A DNA stretch of 64,000 nt from CAYUCY01 sp964443525 (GCA_964443525.1 CAYUCY010000002.1:10545-74544), one strand, 5' to 3'; shown: positions 33,886 to 43,557, counted from the stretch's first letter. Program-made: numbers and translations. Notes: generated by a model not told the origin, from the sequence alone.

Positions 33886-35676
33886 ATGATAATGGGGCAA
33901 GAAGCCATCGTTTTTATGGTAAATCCTTTCCGATCGATCCTGGATCAAATACTCGATCGTGCCCAGAGAATTTCTCACCTTTTGATATCTCTTGAGATAG
34001 ACGCATCTCCTTTCAGCTCTCAAACCAAGGACGATTTTAAGACGATCGAAGAAAGTCTCGAACTTTTGGTCCTCAAAACGAGAGAGCTTTATCCCCTACC
34101 GCCCGACTCTCAACAAACGACTCAGAATTGGAAAAAATATAGGCATGATTTGAGAGCACTCGTAGGCAGTGTTAAAGGATATGCGGAACTCATTCTTGAA
34201 GAGATCGGAAGCCACTCCTACGCACGGTCTTTTCAGGAGTTGATCGCGATTTCGGAAGGGATTTTGCCTCTGATTGAAAAGCTGAGAAATGAGGAGTCAA
34301 AGGAAATTCTTTCGGAAGAAAGTGATAAAGTTCCCTATACGACAGTGAGGCCGAGCCGCATTCTCATCATCGACGATAGCACCCCTAAAAGAGAGTTGAT
34401 CGCCCGACGTCTTGCCCCCGTCGGCCATGAAATCTTATGTGCAGAAAACGGCCTCCAAGGACTTGAGATCGTTCGAAAGACACCCGTGGATTTGATTCTT
34501 CTCGATATTTTAATGCCGGGTATGTCGGGATATGAGGTCTTGCGTCATTTGAAAAAAGACCCGAGAACGAGAGATATTCCCGTGCTCGTTATCTCGTCCG
34601 TTTCCGAGCTTGACAGCGTCGTCGAGTGCATTACATATGGTGCCGATGATTACCTGCCAACCCCTGTCAATCCGGTCTTGCTTTACGCACGTATCAACGC
34701 TTGTCTTGAAAGGAAGCATCTTCAAGATCGGGAAAAGAGCATCCAGGACGAGCTGGTCGCGGCTTGGAGACGCTTGGATACCGCAATTGAAAGCATCGAT
34801 GAAGGGTTTGCGGTTTTTGATGAGAGAGAGAAACTGACCCTTTGCAATAAGCCGTTTCGGGATATTTTTATGCTCGGGGAGAGGATCCACAAAGAGGGTT
34901 TTACCTATGAAGCTTTTTTGAGGCGAAACTTAAGAGAAGGAATTTACCAAGAAGAGCGACGGAAAACGGGCCAAAGATTTGCTCTCAATCTTTTATCGGA
35001 TGAAGAGGCATGGATTGCGGAGCGCCTTAGAACTTTCCGCGAAGGGGACACAACCATTTTACAGCATTTCACGTCCGGCTATTGGTATGAAATGATCGAA
35101 AATAAGATGCCGGACGGGGGCACGGTCATGATTTTTAAAAACGTGACAACCCGCATCGAACACCAAAAATATATGCACTTCTTGGCTCATCATGATCCTT
35201 TAACGGGACTTGCAAATCGTTCTCTCTTCGAAAAAGCTTTGAAAAAGACCTTGGATACAGGCAAGCCTTTCGGGCTTGTTTTTTTGGATCTTGATGGGTT
35301 TAAAGGGATCAACGATGCTCATGGACATGAATACGGAGATCACCTCCTTCAAGAAATAGGGCGCCGCTTAACGGGTGTTTTAAGAGACACGGATCTCGTC
35401 GCCAGGATCGGAGGAGACGAATTCGTCGTTATTTTAGAGGAGGTTGACTCTTACGAAGGACTGAAAGAGCTCTCCGAACGGATTTTAAAGGCAGTAGGAT
35501 CAGAGGCAACCTTTGACGGCATCGTCTCCTCTTTCGGTGTGAGCTTGGGGTGTGCTCTTTATCCCCGAGATGCCGATAACCGAAAGAATCTTTTAAATTT
35601 GGCCGACCAAGCCATGTATGAAGCAAAAAAATCCGGCAAAGGATGCTTTGTTTTAGTGAAAGACCTTAAAAAATAA
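33886..35676 (+). CDS. DHp-like/receiver/PAS/GGDEF diguanylate cyclase
   Basis: 596 residues. Residues ~75-140 contain YRHDLRALVGSVKGYAELI, reminiscent of a histidine-kinase dimerisation helix with its H-box, but no ATP-binding domain follows. A receiver is next (RILIIDDSTPKRE, LILLDILMPGMSGYE with acceptor Asp, lysine replaced in LPTPVNP), then a PAS domain (IDEGFAVFDEREKLTLCN), then GGDEF with intact RIGGDEF and an RDTD inhibition site five residues upstream. It would synthesise c-di-GMP under phosphorelay control. The receiver's usual lysine appears to be a threonine or proline context, which might alter signalling. It follows the single-domain receiver gene closely. Confidence 0.9.
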   Translation: MIMGQEAIVFMVNPFRSILDQILDRAQRISHLLISLEIDASPFSSQTKDDFKTIEESLELLVLKTRELYPLPPDSQQTTQNWKKYRHDLRALVGSVKGYAELILEEIGSHSYARSFQELIAISEGILPLIEKLRNEESKEILSEESDKVPYTTVRPSRILIIDDSTPKRELIARRLAPVGHEILCAENGLQGLEIVRKTPVDLILLDILMPGMSGYEVLRHLKKDPRTRDIPVLVISSVSELDSVVECITYGADDYLPTPVNPVLLYARINACLERKHLQDREKSIQDELVAAWRRLDTAIESIDEGFAVFDEREKLTLCNKPFRDIFMLGERIHKEGFTYEAFLRRNLREGIYQEERRKTGQRFALNLLSDEEAWIAERLRTFREGDTTILQHFTSGYWYEMIENKMPDGGTVMIFKNVTTRIEHQKYMHFLAHHDPLTGLANRSLFEKALKKTLDTGKPFGLVFLDLDGFKGINDAHGHEYGDHLLQEIGRRLTGVLRDTDLVARIGGDEFVVILEEVDSYEGLKELSERILKAVGSEATFDGIVSSFGVSLGCALYPRDADNRKNLLNLADQAMYEAKKSGKGCFVLVKDLKK

Positions 35677-35727
35677 TTATCTTCTGAAATTAATTTATTG
35701 ATTTTTTATAATAATGTAAATAATCAC

Positions 35728-36011
35728 ATGAAATAAATACAGGGTATGTCATTCATACGCTTGAAGCGGCAATGTGGTCAGTTGCAAACACAAACTCCTT
35801 TGAGGAAGCTGTTTTGATGGCGGCTAATTTAGGAGATGATGCGGATATCGTTGGGGCTGTTGCAGGACAAATAGCGGGAGCTCTTTACGGCCTAAAGGGT
35901 ATCCCCGAAAGATGGCGTAAAAAATTGACCGACTATGATCACTTCCTTTATTTAAGTGATAAGTTGGCTCTGAATAAGCCTCAGAGTTCAATTACCAAAG
36001 ATTTATCTTAA
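35728..36011 (+). pseudogene. ADP-ribosylglycohydrolase C-terminal remnant
   Basis: An open stretch of about 94 codons with no plausible start: GYVIHTLEAAMWSV, SFEEAVLMAANLGDDADIVG and GALYGLKGIPERWRKKL match the last third of DraG/ADP-ribosylglycohydrolase proteins, including the C-terminal metal motif GDDAD. The N-terminal two thirds are absent; upstream DNA (35677-35730) is AT-rich with stops. It overlaps the phaC stop region on the other strand. Confidence 0.78.
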
Positions 36012-37790
36012 GAAAACGTAACTCCCGGGAGCATTCATCAGTTTCGGGTAGATTTTATGGTAGGTGGATGCCTTGGGCGGAGATATACGTTGTCTGGTTG
36101 AGTTTTTCTCCAGCCATTCGATCCAGGCGGGCCACCAGGAACCTTGTTGAACCGGCGTTTCTTTGGCCCATTCATTCGGATCCAGATGATACTCATCCCG
36201 CCCGCGCGTGCTGATTTGGTAAGCTCTTTTAGGGTTTCCGGGTTCGCTGATGATACCGACGTTATGCCCACCGTTGGTCAAGACAAAGGTAACCTCCGAA
36301 TCCACCTCTAGGTGAATTTTATAAACCGACTTCCAAGGAGAGATATGATCCTTCGTCGTTGCAACGCAGAAAATGGGGAGCCGGATATCATGGAGGGCGA
36401 TCGTCTTACCCCCGACTTCGAACTTGCCTTCAGCGAGAGCATTTTCAATAAAGAGCTTTCTTAAATACTCACTGTGCATTTTATAGGGAAGCCTCGTTGC
36501 ATCGGCATTCCAAGCTATGACGTCGAAGAGTTCCTCTCTTTCCCCCAAAAGATATTGTTTCGTATTTTTAGAAAAAATAAGATCTTTGGAGCGCAGCAAT
36601 TGAAAAGCGCCCGACATTTGTTTGGCATCGAGGTATCCTTGTCGCCACATCATATCTTCCAAAAAGCTGACCTGGCTTTCATCAATGAAGAAGGTCAGCT
36701 CTCCCGCATCGGAATAATCCGTTTGGGAAGCAAAAAGCGTCATGGTCTTAAGGCGCTCTTCCCTATCACGCGCAAAAGTTGCCGCCGCAATCGAGAGAAG
36801 GGTCCCACCGAGACAATATCCAGCCCCGTGAATCGCTTTAGAGCCGGTCACTTTTTCAATGACATCAAGGGCATCCGCCACCCCTAATTTCTGATAATCC
36901 TCCATCCCGAACAGAGCGTCCTTCGCAGATGGATTTTTCCAGGAAATCATAAAGACGGAAAACCCATGTTCGACTAAATAACGGGCGAGGGAATTATGAG
37001 GAGAAAGGTCAAGGATATAATACTTCATAATCCAAGCCGGGACCAAGAGAACAGGTTCGGCATAAACGGTTTTGGTCAGCGGCTTGTAATAAAGAAGTTC
37101 GATCAGATCATTTCGGAAGATCACCTCCCCTTTCGTACATGCGATATTCTTGCCGACCACGAACTTTTCAGCCCCTGCCGGAGGATCTCCTCGAAAGTCC
37201 CTGAGGACATCTCCCCAAAAGTTAAAAGCCCCCTCGACAAGATTCAACCCTCCCGTTCGATATGTTTTCTCAAGGACTTCAGGATTTGACCACAAAAAGT
37301 TGGAAGGAGAGAACAGATCGTGGATCTGCCGAACCGTGAAATTGACAACCTCCGAATGATGTTTGGAACACCCTTTAATGTGAGTTGTCGCTCGATGCCA
37401 CCATTGTTGGCTTAAAAGGAAAGATTGATAAAGGAAATTGTAGGGAGGGTATTTCCAGGCTTTATGGCTAAATCTATCATCTTGTGCGAGCGGTTTGACG
37501 CATTCTTCGCATGTCGGGTTGAGGACGGACTGCAGGTAAAACCGGTTTAATCGGTACAGCTTTCTCAAAGCCCTGAGAACAAGTTCGGTTTGTTTTCCGG
37601 GCGAGAGAGAAAGGTGAAGAATCCAGTCTGCAAAAGCGTATGTGAGAGCAGCGGGAGAGATTCCCTTGGTCATCTTCCCCAACCAAGAATGATAAAATCG
37701 ATCTAAAAAGGTCAAGGCCGTGAGGCCCTCTTCCCACTGATCTGCCCCGTCCTCGTCAGAGATTTTTGTCTGCTTCTTTTTCTTGACCAT
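36003..37790 (-). CDS. phaC: class I poly(3-hydroxyalkanoate) polymerase
   Basis: Polymerises 3-hydroxyacyl-CoA into storage polyester granules. The start is placed at ATG 37790 (MVKKKKQTK), eight bases after GGAGG; length 595 residues. The lipase-like box is GYCLGG with the catalytic cysteine (residue ~305), preceded by VLLVPAWIMKYYILDL and ISWKNPS. The catalytic Asp and His regions are visible as FCVATTKDHISPW and NGGHNVGII. The phasin and phaAB genes are not in the window. No regulator is seen beside it. Confidence 0.94.
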   Translation of the reverse strand: MVKKKKQTKISDEDGADQWEEGLTALTFLDRFYHSWLGKMTKGISPAALTYAFADWILHLSLSPGKQTELVLRALRKLYRLNRFYLQSVLNPTCEECVKPLAQDDRFSHKAWKYPPYNFLYQSFLLSQQWWHRATTHIKGCSKHHSEVVNFTVRQIHDLFSPSNFLWSNPEVLEKTYRTGGLNLVEGAFNFWGDVLRDFRGDPPAGAEKFVVGKNIACTKGEVIFRNDLIELLYYKPLTKTVYAEPVLLVPAWIMKYYILDLSPHNSLARYLVEHGFSVFMISWKNPSAKDALFGMEDYQKLGVADALDVIEKVTGSKAIHGAGYCLGGTLLSIAAATFARDREERLKTMTLFASQTDYSDAGELTFFIDESQVSFLEDMMWRQGYLDAKQMSGAFQLLRSKDLIFSKNTKQYLLGEREELFDVIAWNADATRLPYKMHSEYLRKLFIENALAEGKFEVGGKTIALHDIRLPIFCVATTKDHISPWKSVYKIHLEVDSEVTFVLTNGGHNVGIISEPGNPKRAYQISTRGRDEYHLDPNEWAKETPVQQGSWWPAWIEWLEKNSTRQRISPPKASTYHKIYPKLMNAPGSYVFLR

Positions 37791-37847
37791 TTTTCTTGCC
37801 TCCAATGTCTATTTTAGGGCAAGGGCGTTAAAGAACAATAAAGAAAA

Positions 37848-38999
37848 TCAAAAAGGGGATTCTTTAAGTTTTTTCAAATGGAGCGTTGAGGGGTTGTGGG
37901 GCTCATATTTGAGTCTGATCCCATCTTTCAGAGTCTTTTTAAGCTTGTCGAACTTTTGTCGATAGGCCGCGTCTATCGATGTCAAACGCCTCAGACGCCC
38001 TTCCTGTAAAACAAGGGGATCGACACCTCTGAACTTCGGAAAGTAGATCTCGTCATAGGAGCCCGTCTCAACAACCCTGTAGCCTGTTTCGGGATGAAGG
38101 CAGGCTTCAATCAGGTTCAGGAGGTCGGGGTCTTTTGAGCGGAGAAGCTTTCCTAAAACAGGGATATCCTGTCCGAAATGAATTTCTTCTTTCGTTAAGA
38201 TACCTTTTTGGAGAGCGAGCTTAAAAAGCTGCGCTGAACGTGTATTGATGAATTGATTCCATGGGGATGTATAAAAATTCCGGGTGAAGTGCAGAGATAA
38301 GAGCCCCAGTTTTTTGGCAGAAGACAAAGATGTAAAATACCACAGGCCTCCCTTGAATTTCAGGTCACTTCTTATTTTTTGGATTTCTTTACGTGTCATG
38401 AGATCAAAAATGAGGGCTGTTTGCAAAAGATATTGAATTCGATCGGCGCATAAGTCGGGAAGAGCTTGCTCGAGAGCCTTAAACTGAGGATTTTTAGCCA
38501 GGACATCTCGGAGGGTAAGGCCGTATTTCTTGAGTAACGGTTCCACGTTCATCTTGGTCAAGTGCCATTCGTGAATTTCATCCTGATAAGACTCCCCTCT
38601 TTTCTTCGGTTGAAAGAGATGATCGCCCGTATGAGAGAAAACCGTATGCGACGCATCGTGGAGAAGGCCTGCGACTTGTTCTTTGAAAGGGGCTTCCACC
38701 TGTTTTAAAAGAGCATAAACCCCGACCGAATGGTCGTAACGATTAAAAGGCGGCAGGGCTTGAAAATAATAGGGAGTCCCGTGCTGGTCGATATGTTTTA
38801 AGCGTTCCATTGCAGGTGCCTCCAAAAGCTCCGTGATCAAAGGATGGTCGATTTCAATGGGGCTGAAGATCGTCTGTTCTATTTTCTGCTTAGCTGCCTG
38901 GAGATAAGAAAGGGCAAAAAATGAAGAAACAAGAGAAAACGATTGGGAGCCGTCGGAGGGAAGCCATCGAAAAACCTCAAGGTTGTTAAGGACCTTCAC
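37848..38999 (-). CDS. HD-domain phosphohydrolase
   Basis: A 383-residue COG1078-like HD protein. The metal ligands are visible: RYDHSVGVYALL, then LLHDASHTVFSHTGDH, and ADRIQYLL later. Related proteins hydrolyse dNTPs or other nucleotides; substrate here is unknown. About 40 residues precede the conserved core (FSPIEIDHPLITELLEAP). That lead contains a moderately hydrophobic stretch (FSLVSSFFALSYLQAA), so export cannot be excluded. The start at 38999 is GTG. It ends just before phaC begins. Confidence 0.82.
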   Translation of the reverse strand: MKVLNNLEVFRWLPSDGSQSFSLVSSFFALSYLQAAKQKIEQTIFSPIEIDHPLITELLEAPAMERLKHIDQHGTPYYFQALPPFNRYDHSVGVYALLKQVEAPFKEQVAGLLHDASHTVFSHTGDHLFQPKKRGESYQDEIHEWHLTKMNVEPLLKKYGLTLRDVLAKNPQFKALEQALPDLCADRIQYLLQTALIFDLMTRKEIQKIRSDLKFKGGLWYFTSLSSAKKLGLLSLHFTRNFYTSPWNQFINTRSAQLFKLALQKGILTKEEIHFGQDIPVLGKLLRSKDPDLLNLIEACLHPETGYRVVETGSYDEIYFPKFRGVDPLVLQEGRLRRLTSIDAAYRQKFDKLKKTLKDGIRLKYEPHNPSTLHLKKLKESPF

Positions 39000-39056
39000 C
39001 TTAGAAAGTGTGATTTAAAAATTCAAGACTGTTTAAGAACGAAATTTGGAATAAAA

Positions 39057-39080
39057 AAACGGCGCTCAAAAGCGCCGTTT
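39057..39080 (-). terminator. rho-independent terminator of the OmpA lipoprotein gene
   Basis: AAACGGCGCT (39057-39066) pairs with AGCGCCGTTT (39071-39080), loop CAAA; on the minus strand the stem is followed by a run of Ts. It lies 23 bases after the stop of the OmpA-like gene at 39103. Confidence 0.85.
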
Positions 39081-39102
39081 ATACTTGATAATCAAGTGGA
39101 TC

Positions 39103-39912
39103 TTAGTGAAGCGTAATCGTTACGTTACGATTCTTCGGTGCCACTTCAGGTCCGTCAACCTCACCGCCGCCGACAGCAACAATCTTCTTAGCATCGATGC
39201 CATGCGCAATCAGGGCATCTTTCACTGCTTGAGCGCGTTGTTGCGTCAGAATCAGGTTGTGCTTGCGGCCACCCACACCATCCGCGTTCCCCGTGATAGC
39301 AATGGTATGGTGGTTCATATGCTTAGCAATATCAGAGACTTCTTCGATCATCTTCATTGCATCTTTGCTCAATTTGGCCGAATTCAGATCAAAGTAAACT
39401 TGGAAGGTCGGCGTGAAATGATGAACAGCTTTTTCAACTTCAACAAGCATATCCTTGAATGCTTTTTCACACTTTGCGATGTTATCCGGTTGCTGTCCTT
39501 CTTCAAGTTCCTCAAGCATACAGTCGTAGGAAACCTGGGCTTGCGCTGCCAAGTCTGGAGCAATCCGAGCACCTGACTTATGGACAGCAAAAATCAAGCG
39601 CTCCCGCCAATCAAGAAGTTCATCCATACGCTCTCTGGGAACATCCCACTTCCTGGGATCTTCCGGTAATACTTGTATGCCGGTGGCTGCTTGGAGTCCC
39701 TTCACGGCAAAGTGCGAAGCGTCAATTTCGTCCGTGTAAACACGAGATTCTTTCTTCGCAAGAGCTTCATATTCTTTTGCGAGGGCAACGGTGAATGGAT
39801 GACCTTCACGCTTTGCAGACTCGAGCTCGCGAATATGATACTCGGCACAACCCGTTAGCAACAGGGCGCTAACGGCAGCTCCGGCTAGTAAAAGACGAGA
39901 TTTAATTTTCAT
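39103..39912 (-). CDS. OmpA-family outer-membrane lipoprotein
   Basis: 269 residues with a lipoprotein signal peptide ending in the lipobox LLTGC (cysteine ~residue 22). The C-terminal ~100 residues form the OmpA/Pal peptidoglycan-binding domain: VYFDLNSAKLSKDAMKMI, ITGNADGVGGRKHNL, LTQQRAQAVKDAL, and NRNVTITL. The middle ~130 residues are not recognised. It is larger than Pal and is not in a tol operon, so it is probably a separate envelope-anchoring lipoprotein. GGGAG precedes the start; a strong terminator follows. Confidence 0.9.
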   Translation of the reverse strand: MKIKSRLLLAGAAVSALLLTGCAEYHIRELESAKREGHPFTVALAKEYEALAKKESRVYTDEIDASHFAVKGLQAATGIQVLPEDPRKWDVPRERMDELLDWRERLIFAVHKSGARIAPDLAAQAQVSYDCMLEELEEGQQPDNIAKCEKAFKDMLVEVEKAVHHFTPTFQVYFDLNSAKLSKDAMKMIEEVSDIAKHMNHHTIAITGNADGVGGRKHNLILTQQRAQAVKDALIAHGIDAKKIVAVGGGEVDGPEVAPKNRNVTITLH

Positions 39913-39999
39913 GATTACTCCCTTTCTATTATTTTTCTCCCAAATCGGTGATCGTTTGACGATCCACTTGGAACCTTACACTGAAGAGTCAAAGAGTTC

Positions 40000-40038
40000 C
40001 AGACCCCTTTTAAAAAATGTTATTATTTTAGGGGTCTG
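40000..40038. repeat. REP-like palindrome between divergent genes
   Basis: CAGACCCCT (40000-40008) pairs perfectly with AGGGGTCTG (40030-40038); the loop is AT-only. The right arm continues GTCCC, giving GGGGTCTGTCCC, a word I associate with widespread REP-like elements. Only one copy was noticed here. Confidence 0.5.
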
Positions 40039-40189
40039 TCCCTTAAATCACACACATTTTAGATCTTAAAAGATTAAAAAAAGCTTAAAATCTTGAAGAA
40101 AATCCGTAAGAAAGAGTGAAACAATTGATTTTGAAAGCAAGACGAGGTAATTTTCTGCAGAGAGTCTTTATTGGAAGGAGAAAGGACGG

Positions 40190-40834
40190 ATGAGCGATAT
40201 TATTGAAGAGGCCAAAGAAGATTATCGCATCGAGCAGATCCTTAATTTTGCGAAAAAGTATGCAAACTGGCTGATCGGAGGTGTTCTGTCCCTTTTTATC
40301 GGGACAGCAGGTTACCTCTATTGGCAGCACCACCAAGAACAAAAGATGCTAAAGAACGCCGAAGAATTCGAAGCGGTCCTTGTTCTGCTTTCTCAGAAAA
40401 AGAATTCGGATGCGATGGAGGCCTTAAAGGGACTTGAAGCATCGGGTACGGAAGGATTTGCGCTTGTCTCCGTCTTCAAGAGAGCAAAACAAGAAGGGAT
40501 CTCCTCAGAAGAAAGGGCCAAGAGGTACTATGAGATTGCTCAAGATAAAAGTTTTGAACAAAAATATCGAGATCTCGCCTTAATTCAGTGGGCTTATCAG
40601 GGTTTGGACGATCGGGACGGCCTTACTCTCTTGAAAGAGATTGAACCGCTTTTGAACGTTAATAATCCTTGGGCACCTTTTGCCCGTGAAATATCGGCAC
40701 TCGTCCACATTCGCCTCGGAGAACAGGAGAAAGCGAGCTCTTTCCTTAAAGCGTTAATCGAAGATGAAAGAGTGCCTTTGACCTTGCGTCAGCGAGCGGC
40801 TGCGTATATTCAACAAATGACGACGTCTCGTTAA
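40190..40834 (+). CDS. tetratricopeptide inner-membrane protein (YfgM-like)
   Basis: 214 residues with a short cytoplasmic N-terminus, one membrane segment (YANWLIGGVLSLFIGTAGYLYW, about residues 24-46) and a TPR-like helical periplasmic domain. YfgM-type proteins assist the SecYEG translocon and periplasmic chaperones. Gene order with bamB and der is the same as in many proteobacteria and is the main support for the name. GGAAGGAGAAAGG precedes the ATG. Confidence 0.85.
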   Translation: MSDIIEEAKEDYRIEQILNFAKKYANWLIGGVLSLFIGTAGYLYWQHHQEQKMLKNAEEFEAVLVLLSQKKNSDAMEALKGLEASGTEGFALVSVFKRAKQEGISSEERAKRYYEIAQDKSFEQKYRDLALIQWAYQGLDDRDGLTLLKEIEPLLNVNNPWAPFAREISALVHIRLGEQEKASSFLKALIEDERVPLTLRQRAAAYIQQMTTSR

Positions 40835-40872
40835 TTTTTATTTTTATGAACTGTTTTTAAGAGGATTCACTT

Positions 40873-42174
40873 ATGCGTAAAGTCTACCTTCTTCCCTTCG
40901 TCGCTCTTTTGGCGGCTTGTTCAAACAAGAAAGATCAAATCCCTCTTAAAGGTGAAAGGGAAAGCATTCTGCTTTCTTTTGAAACCATCCGGGTTGACTC
41001 AAGCTTGAGAGGACGCGATGTTATTGTGTCCGCTCCGCTTGAAAACAGTGCTTGGGCCCATCCGAGCGGAACAGCTTCCCATGCCATGCCTCCCGTGCTG
41101 GGGCCCGATGAACCGAAACTTGCTTGGAAAGCTTCTGTCGGGGAAGGCGCCGGTAGTCAACGGCGCCTTTTAAGCGGTCCTGTCGCCCAAGACGGCATCG
41201 CCTATACGATAGATGCGGACGGTACTGTCGTGGCCACGTCTCTTGAAAACGGAGAAATGCTTTGGAAAACGGAAACTATTCCTGAGAGTGGTTATACTCA
41301 GCCGTTTGGGGGCGGTGTTTGTGCTGAAGAAGATGCCGTGTATGTTGCAACGGCCCATGCGGAAGTTCTGTCTTTGAATGCTAAAACAGGCGCGATTCAG
41401 TGGCGGCATCACACGTCCGGACCGGTCCGGACGGCACCCACTGTCAAAGACGGTCGTGTCTTTGTGGTGACGGTCAGCAACACCTGTGAAGCCTATGGAG
41501 CACAGACGGGGGAGCTTCTTTGGACTCATGCCGGTATTATTGAGACCGCGGGTCTACTGGGAGCTGCTTCTCCCGCCGTTGCAGAAAACATCGTGATCGT
41601 TCCTTATTCCTCGGGAGAAATCTATGCCCTTAGAGCCGATAACGGATTTCCTTTGTGGTCCGAAAGCTTGATGGTCTCGGGCCGTCTTGATCCTCTGGCC
41701 TCTTTGTCTCATATCAAAGCCCGTCCAATTATCAGTCATGGAAAAGTCTTTATTACAGCCCACAGCGGCCGGATGGCAGCCATTAATTTGAAGTCAGGCC
41801 AGTTGATGTGGCATGCCGATTTCGGAGGCATCCGGAGTCCCGCTTTTTCCGGTGGGTTCCTCTTTGTTCTGACCAATGATAATAAGCTTGTTGCCGTTCA
41901 GCAAAATGACGGTCGGGTTGCCTGGGTTCACCAGCTTCCCCGCTACGTGAACGAGAAAGAAGCCAAAGAGAAAATCTTGTGGGCGGGTCCTATTCTGGTG
42001 AACGATAAGCTTCTTCTCTCAAGCTCGAACGGTAAGGCTCTTTTTGTCCACGTGAAAGACGGAAGCAAAGCCTACGAATTCGACCTTGAAGGAGAGACGA
42101 CCCTCTCTCCGATTGCCGTACAAAAGAGCCTTTTGTTTTTGACGGATTCGGCCAAATTAACGGCTTACCGTTAA
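40873..42174 (+). CDS. bamB: outer-membrane protein assembly factor BamB (lipoprotein)
   Basis: 433 residues. The lipobox LLAAC places the acylated cysteine at about residue 16. The rest is a PQQ-type beta-propeller with repeated GExLW/GxxLW blades: ENGEMLWKTETI, KTGAIQWRHHTSG, QTGELLWTHAG, KSGQLMWHADFGG and NDGRVAWVHQLP. In the BAM complex it supports insertion of beta-barrel proteins. Position between the YfgM-like gene and der is conserved. Confidence 0.93.
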   Translation: MRKVYLLPFVALLAACSNKKDQIPLKGERESILLSFETIRVDSSLRGRDVIVSAPLENSAWAHPSGTASHAMPPVLGPDEPKLAWKASVGEGAGSQRRLLSGPVAQDGIAYTIDADGTVVATSLENGEMLWKTETIPESGYTQPFGGGVCAEEDAVYVATAHAEVLSLNAKTGAIQWRHHTSGPVRTAPTVKDGRVFVVTVSNTCEAYGAQTGELLWTHAGIIETAGLLGAASPAVAENIVIVPYSSGEIYALRADNGFPLWSESLMVSGRLDPLASLSHIKARPIISHGKVFITAHSGRMAAINLKSGQLMWHADFGGIRSPAFSGGFLFVLTNDNKLVAVQQNDGRVAWVHQLPRYVNEKEAKEKILWAGPILVNDKLLLSSSNGKALFVHVKDGSKAYEFDLEGETTLSPIAVQKSLLFLTDSAKLTAYR

Positions 42175-42192
42175 TCGCTTTTCGAGAGTGAG

Positions 42193-43542
42193 ATGAAAAA
42201 CCTCAAACGCATCGCCATCTTGGGGCGTCCCAATGTTGGGAAATCGACCCTGTTTAACCGCCTCGTGGGGAAGCGGATGGCGATCGTTCATGATGAGCCG
42301 GGGGTGACCCGAGACTGGCGAGAAGCTCCGGCGAAGCTATCGGGCCTTCGGTTTTCCATCATCGATACGGCAGGTCTCGAAGGATTTGAGAACTTTCATC
42401 TGAAAGGTCAGATTGACGCTCAAACTCAAAAAATCCTGGATGCATGCGATCTCATTTTGTTTGTGATCGACGGACGAGAAGGTGTGACTTCTTCGGATCA
42501 AGTCCTGGCCCAAAAAGCAAGATTAACACAGAAGCCCGTTCTTCTTCTTATTAACAAGTGTGAGGGAGGTCTCGCAAAAGAGGCTGTCCTTGAGAGTTAT
42601 CAGCTGGGATTTGAGGATCCGATTCCTTTTTCGGCCGAGCACGGAGAAGGTTTGGGTCTTCTCTATGATCAGCTTCGGCCTTATATCGATGCGGACTTGG
42701 AGGCTGAAGAGAACTTCGAACGTGATCGAGAGGTTCCTCTGAAGATTGCAATCGTCGGACGCCCAAATGTGGGGAAGTCGACGCTCATTAATACTCTCAT
42801 TGGAGAAGAGCGCCTGCTCACGGGGGATCAGCCTGGTGTGACGCGGGATGCGATTCGGGTTCCTTTTATCTACCAGGGCAAGAAACTCCTCTTGGCTGAT
42901 ACGGCGGGCCTCAGACGAAAAGCACGCATTGAGGAAAGCCTTGAAAAGGCATCTACTTCTAGCACATTGGAGGCAATCCGCTATGCTCAAGTCGTGATCT
43001 TAGTCGTTGATGCTTTGGAGCCTCTCAATAAACAGGATCTCACCATTGCATCGCTTGTGGTGAGAGAGGGACGTGCCCTTGTCATTGCTCTCAATAAATG
43101 GGATCAGGCGGATCATAGCATTTTGCCGGATCTAAAACATCGTCTTGAAAGCGCGCTTTCTCAAGTCTCAGGCGTTCCTTTTATCCCTCTCTCAGCCCTG
43201 AAGAATAAAAATATCGATAAATTAATGTCTGCTGTGATGCAAATGGAAGAGGCCTGGAACAAGCGTATTACGACAGCAGCTCTCAATCGTTGGCTAACCG
43301 ATGTGGAGGCTCATCATCCGCCGCCCATCGTCAAGGGGAGCCGAATTCGTTTAAAATATATTACCCAGGTGAAAACACGTCCACCCACCTTTTCTCTCTT
43401 CTTAAGCAAGGCAAGCGAGCTCCCGAATTCTTATGTCCGCTATCTCGAGAAAAAATTGAGAGATGATTTTAATTTAATGGGTGTTCCTCTCCGACTGCAG
43501 TTGAGACAGGGGAAGAATCCTTATGATGCAAGGAAAAAGTAA
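42193..43542 (+). CDS. der: GTPase Der (ribosome assembly)
   Basis: Essential double-GTPase that matures the 50S subunit. Of 449 residues, the first G domain has GRPNVGKSTLFNRL, DTAGLEG and NKCEG; the second has GRPNVGKSTLINTL, DTAGLRRKARI, and NKWD. A C-terminal KH-like domain follows (HHPPPIVKGSRIRLKYITQ and RPPTFSLF). In the first G4 motif NKCE replaces the usual NKxD, as seen in some Der proteins. It is 18 bases after bamB. Confidence 0.96.
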   Translation: MKNLKRIAILGRPNVGKSTLFNRLVGKRMAIVHDEPGVTRDWREAPAKLSGLRFSIIDTAGLEGFENFHLKGQIDAQTQKILDACDLILFVIDGREGVTSSDQVLAQKARLTQKPVLLLINKCEGGLAKEAVLESYQLGFEDPIPFSAEHGEGLGLLYDQLRPYIDADLEAEENFERDREVPLKIAIVGRPNVGKSTLINTLIGEERLLTGDQPGVTRDAIRVPFIYQGKKLLLADTAGLRRKARIEESLEKASTSSTLEAIRYAQVVILVVDALEPLNKQDLTIASLVVREGRALVIALNKWDQADHSILPDLKHRLESALSQVSGVPFIPLSALKNKNIDKLMSAVMQMEEAWNKRITTAALNRWLTDVEAHHPPPIVKGSRIRLKYITQVKTRPPTFSLFLSKASELPNSYVRYLEKKLRDDFNLMGVPLRLQLRQGKNPYDARKK

Positions 43543-43557
43543 AAGAAGGACCTGCCC

